From Cruorifilaria tuberocauda (lineage: Eukaryota > Nematoda > Chromadorea > Rhabditida > Onchocercidae), in contig JABVXU010000226.1 of NCBI GenBank assembly GCA_013365365.1, forward strand, positions 1-64,000: a DNA stretch of 64,000 bases. The letters are read 5' to 3'. The position numbers and the translations under genes are program-made. Numbering within the stretch: the first letter of the stretch is position 1; each line of letters starts with the position of its first letter. The notes below the pieces were generated by a model. The model was not told the DNA's origin. It searched no databases and saw nothing but the letters and a program-made list of their open reading frames with translations. This document shows positions 36,901 through 51,384 of the stretch, in pieces.

Positions 36901-39900
36901 ATAAATAATTTTATCCAATAATTGAGATTTGCAAAGTTCATATACGTGCAAAAATAGCAACACAATTAGATAAAACCTAAAATTGGCCATTCTTTTTTAA
37001 ATTAAAAAAATTCACTTCATTAGTAGTAGTCTTATCGCTGATAAGATCAATATGCTTTCCATACTTTCGCTTTGCAAAATCTTTTCCTTCCGCTGAAATC
37101 ACTGATCTTTTTGTTTAAAATATATAATTATTTTCTTTACTTATTTGCACAAAAAATTGAATTATCAGTTTAATCAATTTTTTTGAATAATTTCTGAACA
37201 GGAAAATGATCTCTATGATTTCACATTTGGATCCAAAATTTTCATTTAATTTCATTAATCCAATTAATTTTAACCTTTTGGATCTTCTCGTGTTCCCCAA
37301 GCAATATTATTCAAATTGCATAAGCTATAGATTGGAAGTAACATATACATGCATGGTATTGCCAAGAAATATAGAATCCCAGGTGTTATACAGGTAAATT
37401 CCAATGGATGTAATATAGCGGCAATGATAAAACTAAAAAGCGAAAATGATATTTTGCATTGTTTTTTCAAAATCTCTTTATATTGAAACAATTTATAAAG
37501 TAATTAAAGTTTTATAGTAATTAAAACAATTTCAAATTCCACGAAATTAAACGAATAAAAAACAAAACCTTCCAATAACAAAGAGTAAGAAAATTGAATG
37601 TGGTGACATAATGCCATCTTTTTGCATTTGTATCGCTGTTCCAACAATTACAGCTGTCATTAGCATAGCAAATAACGCACCAATAATTTGTGCTGCTATT
37701 AGCTGAGAAAAACAACCATGGAATTAATTTAGCATTTAGTAAATAAGTAAAATATAGTAATTAAATTATTGAATTAATTAAATGTAAATAACACAAACTC
37801 TCAGATGCAAATAAGAAAATTAATTCGTGATTTTTTGCTTTATCAAATTCAATAGAGAAATAAAAAAGCATGATAATACTTATCCTTTTGATATATATAG
37901 AAATTGATTAAAATATCATCGAATGATGATGAATTGATCTTAGCACTTATCATGAATTATTATCAATTAATTCATAATCTTAACGATTTTTCGGATTTGA
38001 GAGATCAGAAGTAGAATTTTTATCTTTTTTTTCTGACTATAATAAATGCTATTAATTAGACCAGTTAGCTTGGATAAATGAATGGATCATAGAAATGAAA
38101 TAATTATACCTGTTTTTCCGAATCACTAATGAGACACATGAAGCAGAATGTTGCAACAGGTAAAGTAACAATAAGCAGTGATAGAGAGGTATCAATGTTA
38201 AATGATATTGATAAAGCACCAACAACCATCAGGAAGATTGTTCCTGGGCCAAGAATTGATGAAGTTAGCATTATGCATTGATATAATATATACCTAAATA
38301 ATATACAAAAATTATAAAAAATTCATTAAAAAGAAATTAGCTATCATCTTAAACAAAAAGTAATTTCTGAGAAAAGAAGGAGAAAGAGAGAGAGAGAGAG
38401 AAAGGGAAAGAGATGAAGATGAAGAGAAGAAGAAAGGGAGATATTTAGAATTAGAAATTGAAATTAAAATGATAATTCAGACTGTAAAGGGGAAATTATA
38501 TCGTTTAATTTGAGAAATTGAGAAAATTTTCGAAAAAAAATGAAATCCCGAAAATTTTTAAAAAAATTGAAGCTTTTTTACTTTTAAAAATTGAAACTTT
38601 TTTTACTGTAACCTAAGAAATTGTTACCAAATGGAAATTGATTCATTCATATTGATAACATTTTGATAATCCTGCAACAGGTCAATAATATTAGCTAAAG
38701 TTGAGGGTATCCAACGACGGCGCTGATTGAAAAATTCATTGAAGCCTTCTGGCGCATAGGTTAGAGCATCTGATGCCGCACAATATTCAACCCTAAACAG
38801 AAAGGAAAACTCTTAAAACTTCCGTTAAAATTTTCAAATTAACAATTAATCATTTCAGGAGATTCACTCCTACAAATGTGAAAGCAAAATGCTTAAGGCT
38901 TTATTGAAAATATAAACGAAAAGTTCTTATCATTTCTTATCAATTAGCTTTAATAATCGCAAATTACAATGAGATATAATTAATTAAAGCTTACCGATAA
39001 CCTCGTTGTAAAAGTAAGGTACATAGCCAACGATCTTCACCCTGATCATATTGAATGAAATCGACTGGATTTTCCGCCTGAAATAGTACAATTCGAAAAA
39101 TTGTAATTAACGTTTGCCAAAAATGACCAATGATAAATATTCGAAAACAAAATCAATATTCTGTTAATCAATATTCTGTTAAGATATTTATGTGCATGAA
39201 ACCTTCGATGCATATCTTCTGGTAACATTATCATCCATTAGAGCTAATGATCGGAATAACGAGAAGCAACCAGGTGAGCAGAGTACACAACCGATCATAT
39301 GCTCCGTTGCTTTTTGTAGCCAATGACCAATTGCATATTCAAATTTCTGGTACCATATCATTAAACCTTAAAATATAATTGTTTAAAATTTTCAAAAAAA
39401 AAATTTGTTAAAAAAAGAATGAATAGAAAAGAAATTTGTAAATTTTTTTCAAAAAAAAAATCATTCCTTTCAGGTTCAATTTGTTTATAGCAAAAAAATT
39501 GTGGAAATTTTCGAATTACTTGGAAATGTCAATAGCTTCATCTGCAACCATTACCAGATCCACGTGGATGTATTCGACCACACGCTGCTCCAAGACGTCG
39601 ATCTTTTTTCATCAGATCAACAAGTAGATGAACACATTGCGGTGAGAAGTCAACGTCACCATCCAACGTTAGAATAAACGTATTCTCCGAAATTATCTCT
39701 TTCCTCACTTCATCGTCCACTTTCATCATTAATTGATAACCGAGTAAATAGTACAGATACATCACCTGCAATGATATATTTCAAGGTGAATTTGAGAATG
39801 AAATTATAATTTGAAACTTATAGATAGCAAGTTAAGATGTGAAATACATTTGAAATATGTATTCCTGAAAAGTTTTAAACGAAATCGAAAAGATAAAACA

Positions 39901-42900
39901 ATGTGTAATCGATTGAAATGATAATCCTATAACACGATTACCTGAATTTAGAAAATGAATTGAAAACAAGCTTTACTTAAGTATAATAATTTTAATTTAT
40001 ATAAAAACATACCTGACTCCAACGTTTTCGAACTCGAATCTTTTGTTTATCTTTCAAATGTATCATTAATCTATTTTTGCCAGGCATTATAAAACTCAAA
40101 CGTCCACCATATGGAGTTGAAAATTTTTTCGGTGATTTTAATCTCATTTGAGTTTGATGTAACGCACTAAAATTTCAACTTATCAACAATTTTACTTTTT
40201 CTTATATCAGTTAAAGATTTCTTTATAGTCCTTATCAGTCATTTTCAATACTTAATTCAATTTACCTGAAAAATACAAACATATTTTTTTAAGAGAATAA
40301 GAAAAAACTAGTCGATAAGCAAAACCTGGCTGCTTCGTCAATTTTATCAACCAGTTGTTGAGCAAATTTATTCATCACCGGTTCACCATATTCGTTAATA
40401 TCGAAAGCATCATCAAAAAATATATGCGCTTCAAATTCGTAATAATCTGGATCGATAATCTTTAAGAAAGAAACAAAAAATCACTTTCTTCGTTTAGGTG
40501 GGAATTAAAATTATGAAACAAATTAAATAATAATTCATGAAAAGTAAAATTTACTTCCTGATTTTATCAGAAATATTCTACGTGTATTTTGAAATTCATA
40601 ATTTTTTTAATAAAAAAAGAAACAAATTACTTTCAAATATTTTTGAGCGTTTCTTCTAGCGCATTGATCTTCATCAAGACGGAAAATACTCTTCAACATG
40701 CAAGTCATCTCGATCGCTGTTTCATGCCACATTGTTGCACAAACGTAAATTTTTGTTACAGCATCTGCTGATGATGCCATTTCCCTTAAAAAAGAAAAAA
40801 GTATAAGTAAGCATTGATAGAAATCGTGATAATCAAGTGATAGTGAAGTAATAATCAAAAAACAGTAATAATAAAGTACACGTGTTACGTGATCGATATG
40901 AAATTTTAATCTGAAAATTTCAGTTTTAGAGTAATACAAAATTTAATTTGATTCGTTAGAATCTTCCGAAAATTTTACTTCCAAAGTTTCACGCATTAGA
41001 AAAGAATTACTGATATATTGACATGAATTACTCAGTCAATACTTTAAAAAACTTACATGAATTACTCTATCTATGGAGTAATTTTTAAATGCTTAGATAA
41101 TTTCAGTTCTTATTTTCCAGCTAATCAAGAATGAACTGTTCAGTGACTTCATAATTTCATTTTGTTAATTAATCATCTTTTCTCAAATAATCAACAACAA
41201 GCTAACTTTATCATAGCTGTTTCGATTACTTTACCCGTGGAACCACTTGAAAGTGATGGAATCGGCTTTTTATAAGTTAATCCGAAGTTTATATCGGGTG
41301 TTGAAAATTCTTCCATATCGAAATCTAGGTCCTAGAGTATGCGAAATTATGAAATTTAATCATCTAAAATAGGTTGGTTAAGTTTTCCTTATCACTTCCA
41401 TTCCTTGTAGCTTATAGTATGTTCAAAAGAAAAAATTACTGTTTTATAAGATTCTAACCTCAGTTCGAATCTTTGTCTTATCATCACAACGTCGATTTAA
41501 TGCCAAACATTGATCAGTGAATAGAGCGCTATTGTATGGTAGAATAAAGAGTCTTTAAAATAACTTTTAAATGCTTGAAATTCAAGTATTTTAAATTTTT
41601 GAAATAGTTTTGTTTGATTCATTTAAAATTGCTATTAGCAATTTTGAATGATTTCTTTTGAAGTTTGTTTTTTTTTCTTGAAACTTGATTTTAGAGAAAG
41701 AACTAAATATATATTCGTTAATCAAACATTAAACATTCTTAAGATACTTTATAGTCTATTAAATATTAACACAAAAATGTTGCATTAGCTAAAATTCATA
41801 CTTGGCTGTTTTGGCAAGTTTTTCCTGACGTGGCCTCCAAAGATGTATTGTTATCCATAATTGTACCAATAAAATAGCTATCCAAATTTGTGTCAAAGGT
41901 GAGAAGAAAAATTCCGATAAACTTTTCGTTGTGTCACATCTCCAGAACAGTTCCTGAAAACTATTACCTAAAAAGTCACACTGATTATTTTAGAAATTCA
42001 AGTTCAATATAATGAAATTCATAAAATGTGAAAAGTGAATTGCGAGAATTGATCAAGAATCGATTACTTGTGTGAAAGTTTCATAGAATCTTTGGGTTCT
42101 ATTTCCTAAGTAATTCCATGACGATAAAAAAATTACTTTTAAATTTATTTCTTTATTCAGTTATTGAAAAAAATTTTTGATAAGAAAGAAAAACCTTTCC
42201 GGTAAGTAAGTATTCCAGAAAATTTACCTTAGGAAGAAAATTAGTTGAATGACAAACATTGGTGTATCGTTTCGTACACATCACGAATAATAAAGCAACA
42301 GTTGCCGGAACACTTAGCGCCATCGGTAACGCAAAACATGTTCGCTGTAGCATTACCTGAAATTTAATCAGTTTATCCGACGAGTTTCAGCAATAGTCAT
42401 ATTGTTAATTAACCTGTATTCATTAACATATTCTTAAATAATAGAAAAAAAAGTAAAATGAAATGAAATTAAAAAAGTAATAAATTACAATTTAATTTCA
42501 TAAAATTAATCCTTAACTATTGAAAAAAATTCGAAAATTTTAATTCAATCGATTGAAACTATGAGAAATTTTTTATTAGAAAAATTTCTAATTTTAAAGA
42601 AAAAAAAAGTGGAGGAGAAATATAAATTATTACCTTACAAGCAAATTTCGAAGTATGTTGGGTAAGAATTACAGCGATAGCTTGAATAAGTACAATCCAA
42701 AGAGCATCAAATGGAATTGTATATTGATTTAATTCCACGTAATCATCGTATATCTAAAACTATCGTTGTAATTCAAACTTCACGTAATCACTGTATATCT
42801 AAAATTATTATCGAAATTCAATTTTAAGCGATCACCTTATCACTATAGCGTTATCATTGCAATTAACAGAATAAGAATAAAATATTGAAAAAGTTATAAG

Positions 42901-45900
42901 CAAAATTATCAAAGCATGACTTAGGGTTAGTTTTTTAATTCTGAAAGCTACTCATGTATTTTTTCTTTACTTAAAATTTAATTTTAGAGACATTTTGATT
43001 ATTTTTAGTTTTAGAGATTTTTAGATAAACAAAAAATTAGTTTTGTATTATTAATTGCTACAATGTATTTTCCAGCTATTAGCATAATTGAATATTGAGT
43101 AAAAGTTTCTATACGTATTGATGTTTTAAAAGCAAAATGAAATCATCAAATAGTTTCATTCAATTTTAATCGTTCAAAAAAAATCTTTAAATAGTTTCAT
43201 TATAATGATTTCATTAAAATAGATTTATAATCTAATGAATTCTCTATTTCGCTATTATCATTTTATCGTTATCATTGTTAAAACTGATAAAAATGTTTTA
43301 ATTACATACATACATTGTAAGTATTTGGTGGTATTTCATATTCATCATCATCAATCGTTCGCTTTTTTCGGTTTTTAAAATTTTCCGATTTTTCTTTGAC
43401 AAAATTCTCGGGTGATTTATTTGACTCAAAGTTATTAATTGTTGATTTCATATTTTGATCATCCGGTTTGTTCATCTTTTCAGTGAGGAATGACTGTGTT
43501 GATGATAATAGAGATTGTAATGGTTGCTTTTGATTTATCGATTGATCCAGGAAGAATCGAAAATTACGATTATTCCGTTGATTGGTTAAATTACGATTTT
43601 TTAGTACAACAGATGGTTTCATCATTCGCTTACCAACGAAATTCAAAGTATGTGAAGTTGAAATTTCAGCATTTTCTAAAGATAGAAATATTGATTTCCT
43701 ACATATGTCACAGTTATTGATTAAATGCTTTAATAACTCTTGAAAGATAAGATGATATTAACAGTTGAATAGAATCCGGAAAACATATACACATTTTATA
43801 TTAACATCCATATCTAAAATTTCTCTTGATCAAGAGAGTTAAATTTCCGTTTTGGTAAATGCGAATTCAAAATTGAAATCATTATTAGCATTAATGAATT
43901 TTCTATATTCTGAAATACTCAAATACTAAATTATAGGAAGAATTTTGATTTACTTTATTGATGACCAACCATTTTTAGCTATTTCCATTTCCACACGATC
44001 ATAAAATTTTTTAATTTGAGTTTGATTTAAATGTCGCGCAGTTATTGTTAATAATTTTTCTCCAAATGGATCATTCTCGAAGAGATCTTTCGGTGTTATG
44101 CTGAAATTTGATTTTTTTTTAAATTTGATCGGTTACTTTGAAACTGATTGGAACGATTGCTATTGAATCATATTAAAAGTTTAATTGTTTAATTAGATGT
44201 TTATTTCATGAAGCTTACATTAGTTTTATTAATTATATACGGTATACGGTAGATAAAATTAAACAATATTTAATTTGAATTTGACGCTAACTTTCAATTC
44301 CAAATTTTGCTAAGACAATTTAATTAAAATCAAATGTAGGTGTTTTATCAAATGAAAGATACTAAGAGATTAGCTAAAAGACAAATGATAAAGTTATCAG
44401 AAAAGATAGTGGAAGGTTTAACTTACCTATTAGTAATCATAAAAAGTACCATAAGTAAATAGATAATACATTTCCATATAGAAATGAAAACGTATGTTTT
44501 TGATCGCCGTTCACTTAACGTAACAGCAAATCGTGCAAGTGCACGGATTGGTGCTAATGCACTTTCAATATGCACAAAATTTTGCCACCAGCTAAGTGAT
44601 ACTAATATCAAACATAATGGTAAAATGAATTTAAATTTTTGCAGTGATACATTTAGATCCTGTAAAATTAAATTAATTAATTAATTAATCAATTCCAAGA
44701 TTTTCTTAATTTTCAAAAAGAGTTAAAATGATAAAATAAATATCGTATGCGATAGAAAGATGAAAATAATTTTATATCATTTAATAAAATTTGAGAAAAA
44801 TATAACAAAGTAATATGAAAGTTAAAAATAATATAGCAATTTATATCAATTTATCAATATATCAATTTTGACTGTATTTCAAAATGAATCAATAATCTAA
44901 AAACATCGAAGATTAAATTAATATATCCGTTAACTGATAAGTTGTATATTGACTGATAACAAATGTAATGCGATTAATTGTGAAATAATTTTAATTCATT
45001 CAAATTTTATAGAGAGGAAAAAAAAATTAATGGATTGAGTATTTTACTTATGACTTTAATGAATTAACGAAGCATCGGAGAAAGAAAACTATTTAATTTG
45101 TATGATTGTAATTTGTAAAATTCAAATTTTAAGCAACAAAAATATTTTCGATTTTAAATAAATTCTTCCCCGTTTTTCTTTCAGTCATTTGTTTTTAAAT
45201 AAGTTTTAAATTAAATTTAAATTAATTGATACTTAATTTGTTGGACATTTGAAATCCTCAAATCATAAAATTCACATAAATAAACTTGAACAAACAATAT
45301 TCCATTTAATTAAGAAACAATTTATGATAATATTCTTAGTCACATTCTTTTGATATAGTATTGTTTAAAAATTGACAAATTACGCAAAATTCTCAATCGA
45401 TTAAAAATAAATTAAACTTTGTTTTTAATATAATTTAATTTTAAAATTTCACTTTGCTTTTCTTTTTTTTTTATTGGGCATGAAAAATAGGAATTCTTCT
45501 GACCGTTAGCACCCATAATGCGACAATTTGCACAATTATGCAAAGAATATCAGCGCCCATAAGTAAAATAGCTAAGCGATTCAGTCGACGGCTTAATAAT
45601 AACAAGATATTTGGAATAAAACAAGCGAAATTAGTGAGCACTGCACCTATAAATAATTATTTAAATAGCCTAATTGTAAAATAGCCTTATTTACGTGACA
45701 AATTATTCAAATGCATTATTTATTAGTAAATCAAACTACGAATATTTGTTGTTATCCGTTTTTTCATTTCAAATGGTAAATGAAATGTCGGTGAAGTATG
45801 AAGCAAACTGACCGGTAATGGCATCTAAATTAGGCAATATTTTAATTGCTAATATACCAACACCAATAGCATTCAAAGTTTCAACAATAAACACCTGCAA

Positions 45901-48900
45901 ATGATTGCTAAGGTATAAATGAGGTTCGCTAGGATGGTAAGTTATAAGTGGTTGTAATGATAAGATAAAAATTGCAAGGAATAATAATATACAATTCGCT
46001 AATAATCTATTCAAGAAATTAAATGATAAGTGATATTCTTAGTGATAACAATGAAGTCTATGGGAAAGATAGAAGAAACGAATTATCAATTCATTAACTG
46101 TCATCACTCAAATTTCATTCTTTTATTGAAATTTAAATTTTGAAATATACTTACAGCAATAAATTGCGTAAATGTTGGCTTTTTAACATTCCGGAAGAAT
46201 GCTCGATGAACGGAACCGATGAAGCATTGTATTTCCGGAATGCATAACGAAATATAAATTGCCCAAACCCATTTTACAACATGTACTGGTAATACTTCTA
46301 TTTGATTAGTTGGACTTTCTGGAATTAAAACAAATACTTCAGTTAAAGATATTGTATATGACGTTAGTTCAAATCTTGATAATTGGCAGTTTCAAGAATT
46401 TCAACTTTCAACTGGGCAAAGTAATGACTCGAAGTAATGACTTAATGACTCGAACATTAATGCTTTCCAATCATCAATGATTCCTTACTTATCTAGATCG
46501 TTGATGACTTTTTCTTGATATTAAATCAGGAATAGCTCTCTCCTTATACCATATCACTAGTGACCCTTTCCCTTTCTCTCCACATTTTATTTAAATTTTC
46601 ATCGCAAATATCACTGATAATAGAGTAGTTCGAAAGAAAAAGGCTAGGCTCAATATAATATTTTTATTAACCATACCGGGGATTTTATCGTTGCAAACGG
46701 TTAAGTTCATCTTGATGGTACCAACTGCAGAGGTCATCAGTAGAAATGTTGCTTTTGCAACGATTGCACTTGAGAGGGTCAGAAAGAAGAGAAGACAAAA
46801 GCAGGTTACTTTTAATACTTGTAAGCTTACATCATACCAGAAACCTAAAAAGTTATTACTTCATATCAGTAATTTACCTTAATTTAAATGCAGTTATCCA
46901 AATCATTTTAAAAATTGCATGAAAAACAAAATCAAATGAAATGAATGAAAAAAGTTTAGTAGTCTCAATATAAGCTTTAAAATATCAATTTTTTGAAATT
47001 CTTCATCACTCAGTCTGATAAGGAATTGTTTTAAATTAAATTAACTATCAAGTGATTTTTTATTTTAGTAAATTTAGTCGACTAAATTCAACAGATTTAC
47101 AAATAACATTTTGTTGGTTATTAATTAAGAGAAAAATTAAATATTCCGTTTAAATGCTTTTAAATTAATTATCACGTAATCATGCAAATAATTTCTTATT
47201 GGCTTTCAGGATAGAAATTAATGTCCATTTTGTTATCAATTTAATTTTGACTTTGAGCTCAGGCCGGAATTAAATGAAAATTTTTACTAAACAGATTTCA
47301 AGTTCAAATCTATTTTAAGAGCACTAATTAATTAAGATGAGCTTCTCTAAGACTCTCGTTAACTAATTTCTGTGAATTTATTGAGATTCTAATAAAATGA
47401 ATTTTACAAATTACAATAAAATACAATAATTTACAATATTATATCATATTCGTAGTAAATTTGATTTGAGTTCAGTAGTAAATTTGAAAATTTAATTTCT
47501 TTTTATATCATAGTTATCTTATTTATTAATCAATTTCTCATTTTATAAACTATTTTTAAGTTTTTACTAATTAACTAACTGAATAAAATTTTAGAAATAC
47601 CCGATCACCATTACACATATAATCAGTTTTATCAATTCTTGCTATTGCCTTTATCACATTAATATTTTCCTATAGAAATCGAATTCCGGAAAATTTTAAA
47701 GAATCAAATTCGCATTTTTCGAATTATGTTAATCAGTTATACAATTGAGTGTAACTTTATGAATGATACTTTTCTGTTATCGATAAGGATTGCTTAAATA
47801 TTGATCATCAATTGAAGCTTCTAATTGGAACTAGCTAATTTAATAGTTCTCAAATAATTTTTCCATTTACCTCGATTCAGGTTGTCCGGAGGTGATGGCA
47901 ATAAACGAAATACATCCCATCCTCGTGGCATTGTTGTCCAGCTTAAACATCAAATACTCTCAAATTTAAGCATTTTTGAAACTTTGATGATAATTAGAAA
48001 TTTTGAAACTTACCAAATAGTTTCTATTTTGGAATTTTTACTGCCAATAAGATGCATGTCGGATGTATAGGAATCACTTGATGTTGCAGGTAAAGGAAAA
48101 CCACGCAGTCGTTTATACATATTGAAATGGTTTGAGCTATCGAAAGTGTTAGATGATATGGTATGATCTGTTCTAACTGTTCCATCAACAGTACAGTTTT
48201 CCAGTTTACTCATCTCAAATAAAAATTTAACAACGTCAGATCAGAGTATACGAGCAAATTTCTAACTATTTCATATCTCGCATAACACGTATTACTGTAT
48301 ATTATAGTAATAGTCACTAATATGTTATAGTATCATCATTATAACCTCACTTATTAGGTATTAAATTAACTATGTAACAGTGTTAATTGGTAGGATTAAT
48401 TTTGCTACGAAATTTTGATATGAATGAATCAGATTTCCTATTTTTCTAACAATTTATACTAAGTACAAACATTTGAAAACCTGAAATTTTAGATTTTATT
48501 GGACAATAAATAGGAGATGAAAAATACTTGAAATAATAATGAATAAAAGAGCAATGCTTTTATGCAATTTTGGTGCTAATAAAACTAGTTCTTGTTCTGG
48601 CACAAGCTATTGTTGCAATACTGGTTGTGCAGATATCGTTATTGTTGTAGCAATGCTTGTTGTTGTTCTTGATGCTATTGTTGTAGTAGTGATAGTAATA
48701 AATGCTGTGTCTTTGTTGCGGTAACAGTAATACTGTTAGCTATTGCTATTGTCGTAGTAATAGTTATAATAATTACAAGCAGTTTAATCTGAGTATATTC
48801 GATTTGTCTTCCCTTTTTTTATTAGCTATTCGTTCGATCAGTAAATTATAAGCAAATGAATTTTGATGAAAAGGAGTTAATCAATTTCTACTATTTTTTT

Positions 48901-51384
48901 TCATTTTTTAACTTAAAATATAAATTTTTACAATTTTTTATAATTTAATTATGATCGAAATAAACTATTTCATTGCATTGCTTAGACCTAAAGTCTGCAA
49001 GAGAGAAGAAGGAGAAAAAGTGCGAGAAGAAATCCGGATTTGAACTGAAAATAAAATATGAGATGTGTAACAAAAATGAATTCAATCCAGATTAACTTGC
49101 CAGATGTTTGTTATTTATTTGAAATTTGTGAATCATATTCTAAAAATCAGGTAAAAAAATGAGAGAGAGCGAAAGATGATAATGGTCAACTGATCAAATT
49201 TCAGTACGAAAAGAAAAGAATGAATGAATGGATAAATAATTATTCGCTTGATATAGTGCAAGTAAATTTACAAATTTTTGAAATCTGAATCAATTTGAAA
49301 AGCATCACACTGATCAACTTCTTTTTCTTCATCCTTTATTGTCAGTATAGAGAGAGAAATGATTCAGGAATTATAGAAATAACAATTCAGACTGGAAAGG
49401 AAAGGAAATTGGAAAGGAATCAGGAATGTTAAATTAAATCAGGTTAACAACATTTCACGATGAAGTGATAAAAACTGATATTCATTGTAGGGCAATTATA
49501 AAATGTTTGAGTGGATAATTGAAACGATTTCTTCCTTTTTACATTTGTTAGTTAATTAATTAAAAAAAATTAATTTAGTATCACTTCAGCTTACTATGTA
49601 ATTAAGTTATCGATCTTAATTGTTCCTATAATTATTGTAATAATATGATACTTTTTAAATATTAATTAACTGATGTTGACAATTGACCTATTGACCAATT
49701 GATACACTAATAGTATCTTTTCTTTTATAATTAATTCCGTTAATGATTAATCTTGCACAAATTACCGGATGCTAAGCTAATAATGACCATAGCAATACCA
49801 TTTTCCGGTCATTTTCTTCTGATCCTAAAATATCTTTTTTACCCTCTTCCACGTAATCCGGCAAATAGAACAAGCGGAAATGATGGAACGAAAAAAATAT
49901 ATAAAGACCCATTTAAATTCTGTTTAATTAATGAAGTGCTTACTTATTAGAAGTCAGATTAGGACGAACAATTCGCTGCTTATTTGCAACGTGCGGAATT
50001 GCGCTTTGACTCCCATCGGAACTTTTTCTTGAACGAGTTTCATTCTGAAATGCAACCGGATTGCTACTTTTCATCCAAAGTATTTCCAAATTTCTCCGTT
50101 ACATTTTTGAAGTGTTCATCTTGACGTATCCGATCATTTCGATTTCATCTATTTAACATTTCACAATAATTATAATTATTTAAAGGTATAATATAATTAA
50201 ATTAAAAATTAAGCAATCAAAAATACGCTTTAATTAATTAATTAGTATAATTTCATAATTTCCTTTATTTAAAACAATAATAAAATTCATTTTCGCACCT
50301 TTTTGTATCGTCCAGCATAACTGATCAATGTCGGTTCATCATTCATATCGATTGGAATATAAGCATATTTTGAATCCTGAAAAAGAGAAGAATTAAAAAT
50401 ATTAGATAACATTGCTGCAATTTTATCTTTTGTATTCTATAAAATATCAATCAGTAAATTAATATTAAATTTTACAATAATTTCATTGAAAAAAAATTTG
50501 ATTAACTTAGACGAGTTAAGTGAGAGGGGTGATAAAGTAAAGTACTGTGTTATGAATGATTCACTTAGAGATATAACAGTCCTTTTAAACATTAATTGTA
50601 TCATTAAAACGATATTTTTTGAGTATTTTAACAAAAATGAAATATAAAGACATTTTTTATTGTTGGAAAGTCCCATATGTTGATAATTTAAAAATAGAAT
50701 TTAAAAAAGTCAACTGATAAGTTGATAAGCCGATTTTAATTCTATGCAAAATGAAAATAAAAGTAAGTAGAATAATAAATACGTTACGAAAAAAATTTAA
50801 TAACTTCTACAAAAAAAATTATGATGAAACAAAGAATTTAGAAAATCATAGAAATAAAAAATCAAATCATAAAATCACTTTTTAATTAAAACATTTATTT
50901 GGCATATAAATATATTATACAACTATAAATGAATAAATACTTCAAGCAAGAATTTTAACTAATTATCATAGTAGCATAGTTTACTTAAGTAAATTAATAA
51001 ATACATGTTAATACCGTTTAATAAATAAACTAACATTATTAGACAAACAATTGAATGAAGATTTTAAAGATTATTTTAATTATCTTATTTACAGAGAATT
51101 CATTTTATGAAATTAATAAGATTTGATTGAAAAGTATTTTATCAATAAGAGTTAAATAATAATAATAATTAATCATTGATAAATTAAATGTTCCTAAAAG
51201 ATAACACAATAAGCTGTTATAGCAAAATAACAATTATGAACAACGTGTGGGTCAATTAGTTAATTAGTTATGTTATTTAAATGGTAGAAGATAAGGAAAA
51301 ATTAAGCATTCAGGAAAAAAAAAGACTTTTGAAAAATACCTTCTCATTAAAAATCCGCCTGGTGGCAGCCTTATCTGACATCAT
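33936..51384 (-). CDS. chs: Chitin synthase (EC 2.4.1.16), nematode type
   Basis: Polymerises UDP-GlcNAc into chitin at the plasma membrane; in nematodes it serves eggshell, pharynx or sheath. I place 35 exons giving about 1754 residues, all phases consistent: 51340-51384, 50299-50376, 49944-50044, 48014-48208, 47871-47941, 46677-46844, 46155-46318, 45813-45894, 45504-45646, 44427-44659, 43954-44100, 43314-43698, 42634-42753, 42228-42356, 41802-41953, 41459-41528, 41235-41331, 40631-40767, 40326-40459, 40013-40166, 39549-39765, 39203-39366, 38995-39077, 38628-38792, 38110-38293, 37569-37702, 37275-37432, 37016-37092, 36759-36842, 36387-36545, 35950-36195, 35256-35486, 34809-34997, 34308-34547, 33936-34064. 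Many N-terminal membrane segments precede the GT2 domain with YVCATMWHE, TLDGDVDF (about 970), QYDQGEDRW (1076) and QRRRW (1113), then WGTRE (1296), a coiled coil near 1360-1400 and C-terminal membrane helices. Exon 12 adds a disordered insert. Whether it is chs-1 or chs-2 is not settled. Confidence 0.93.
38384..38405. repeat. (GA)n microsatellite in a chitin synthase intron
   Basis: Run of AG units inside a longer purine-rich stretch (about 38370-38460) in the intron between the exons at 38628 and 38293. Confidence 0.9.
39152..39181. repeat. 15-bp tandem duplication in a chitin synthase intron
   Basis: ATCAATATTCTGTTA occurs twice head to tail, just upstream (minus-strand sense) of the exon carrying the EDRW motif. 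Confidence 0.85.
42730..42813. repeat. Tandem duplication containing a splice acceptor
   Basis: Two imperfect copies sharing ACGTAATCA and TATATCTAAAA. On the minus strand the left copy (42730-42768) holds the used acceptor and first codons of the exon 42634-42753. The right copy (42769-42813) holds a second TTTTAG acceptor, but use of it would reach an in-frame stop. Confidence 0.85.
48560..48760. repeat. Degenerate TTG/TAG-rich repeat in chitin synthase intron 3
   Basis: About 200 bases of imperfect trinucleotide-like repetition (TTGTTG, GTAGTAGTG, GCTATTG) in the 1735-bp intron. It accounts for the Val-rich plus-strand frame at 48539-48724, which is not a gene. Confidence 0.75.
49799..49912 (-). 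CDS. Possible alternative first exon of chitin synthase
   Basis: Inside intron 3 an ATG opens a 38-codon frame (containing RLFYLPDYVEEGKKDIL and GSEENDRKM) that ends at ATG/GTATTG in phase 0. Exon 4 has two acceptors five bases apart: the T at 48208 fits the main transcript (phase 2), while the ATG at 48213, after ATTTGAG, fits phase 0. Splicing from this exon to 48213 would give an in-frame protein with a different N-terminus. Composition is more coding-like than the rest of the intron. Transcript support is lacking, so this is inference. Confidence 0.35.

Noticed and set aside
41461..41475. Possible tRNA T-loop (GTTCGAATC-like)
   Set aside because: It lies inside a chitin synthase exon and no acceptor stem or D-arm is present; no convincing tRNA was found in the window.
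46691..46882. 63-codon plus-strand frame
   Set aside because: Opposite a genuine chitin synthase exon (46677-46844, minus) that encodes a membrane helix and fits phase 1 on both sides.
48539..48724. Val-rich plus-strand frame
   Set aside because: Translation of a degenerate TTG/TAG repeat inside an intron.
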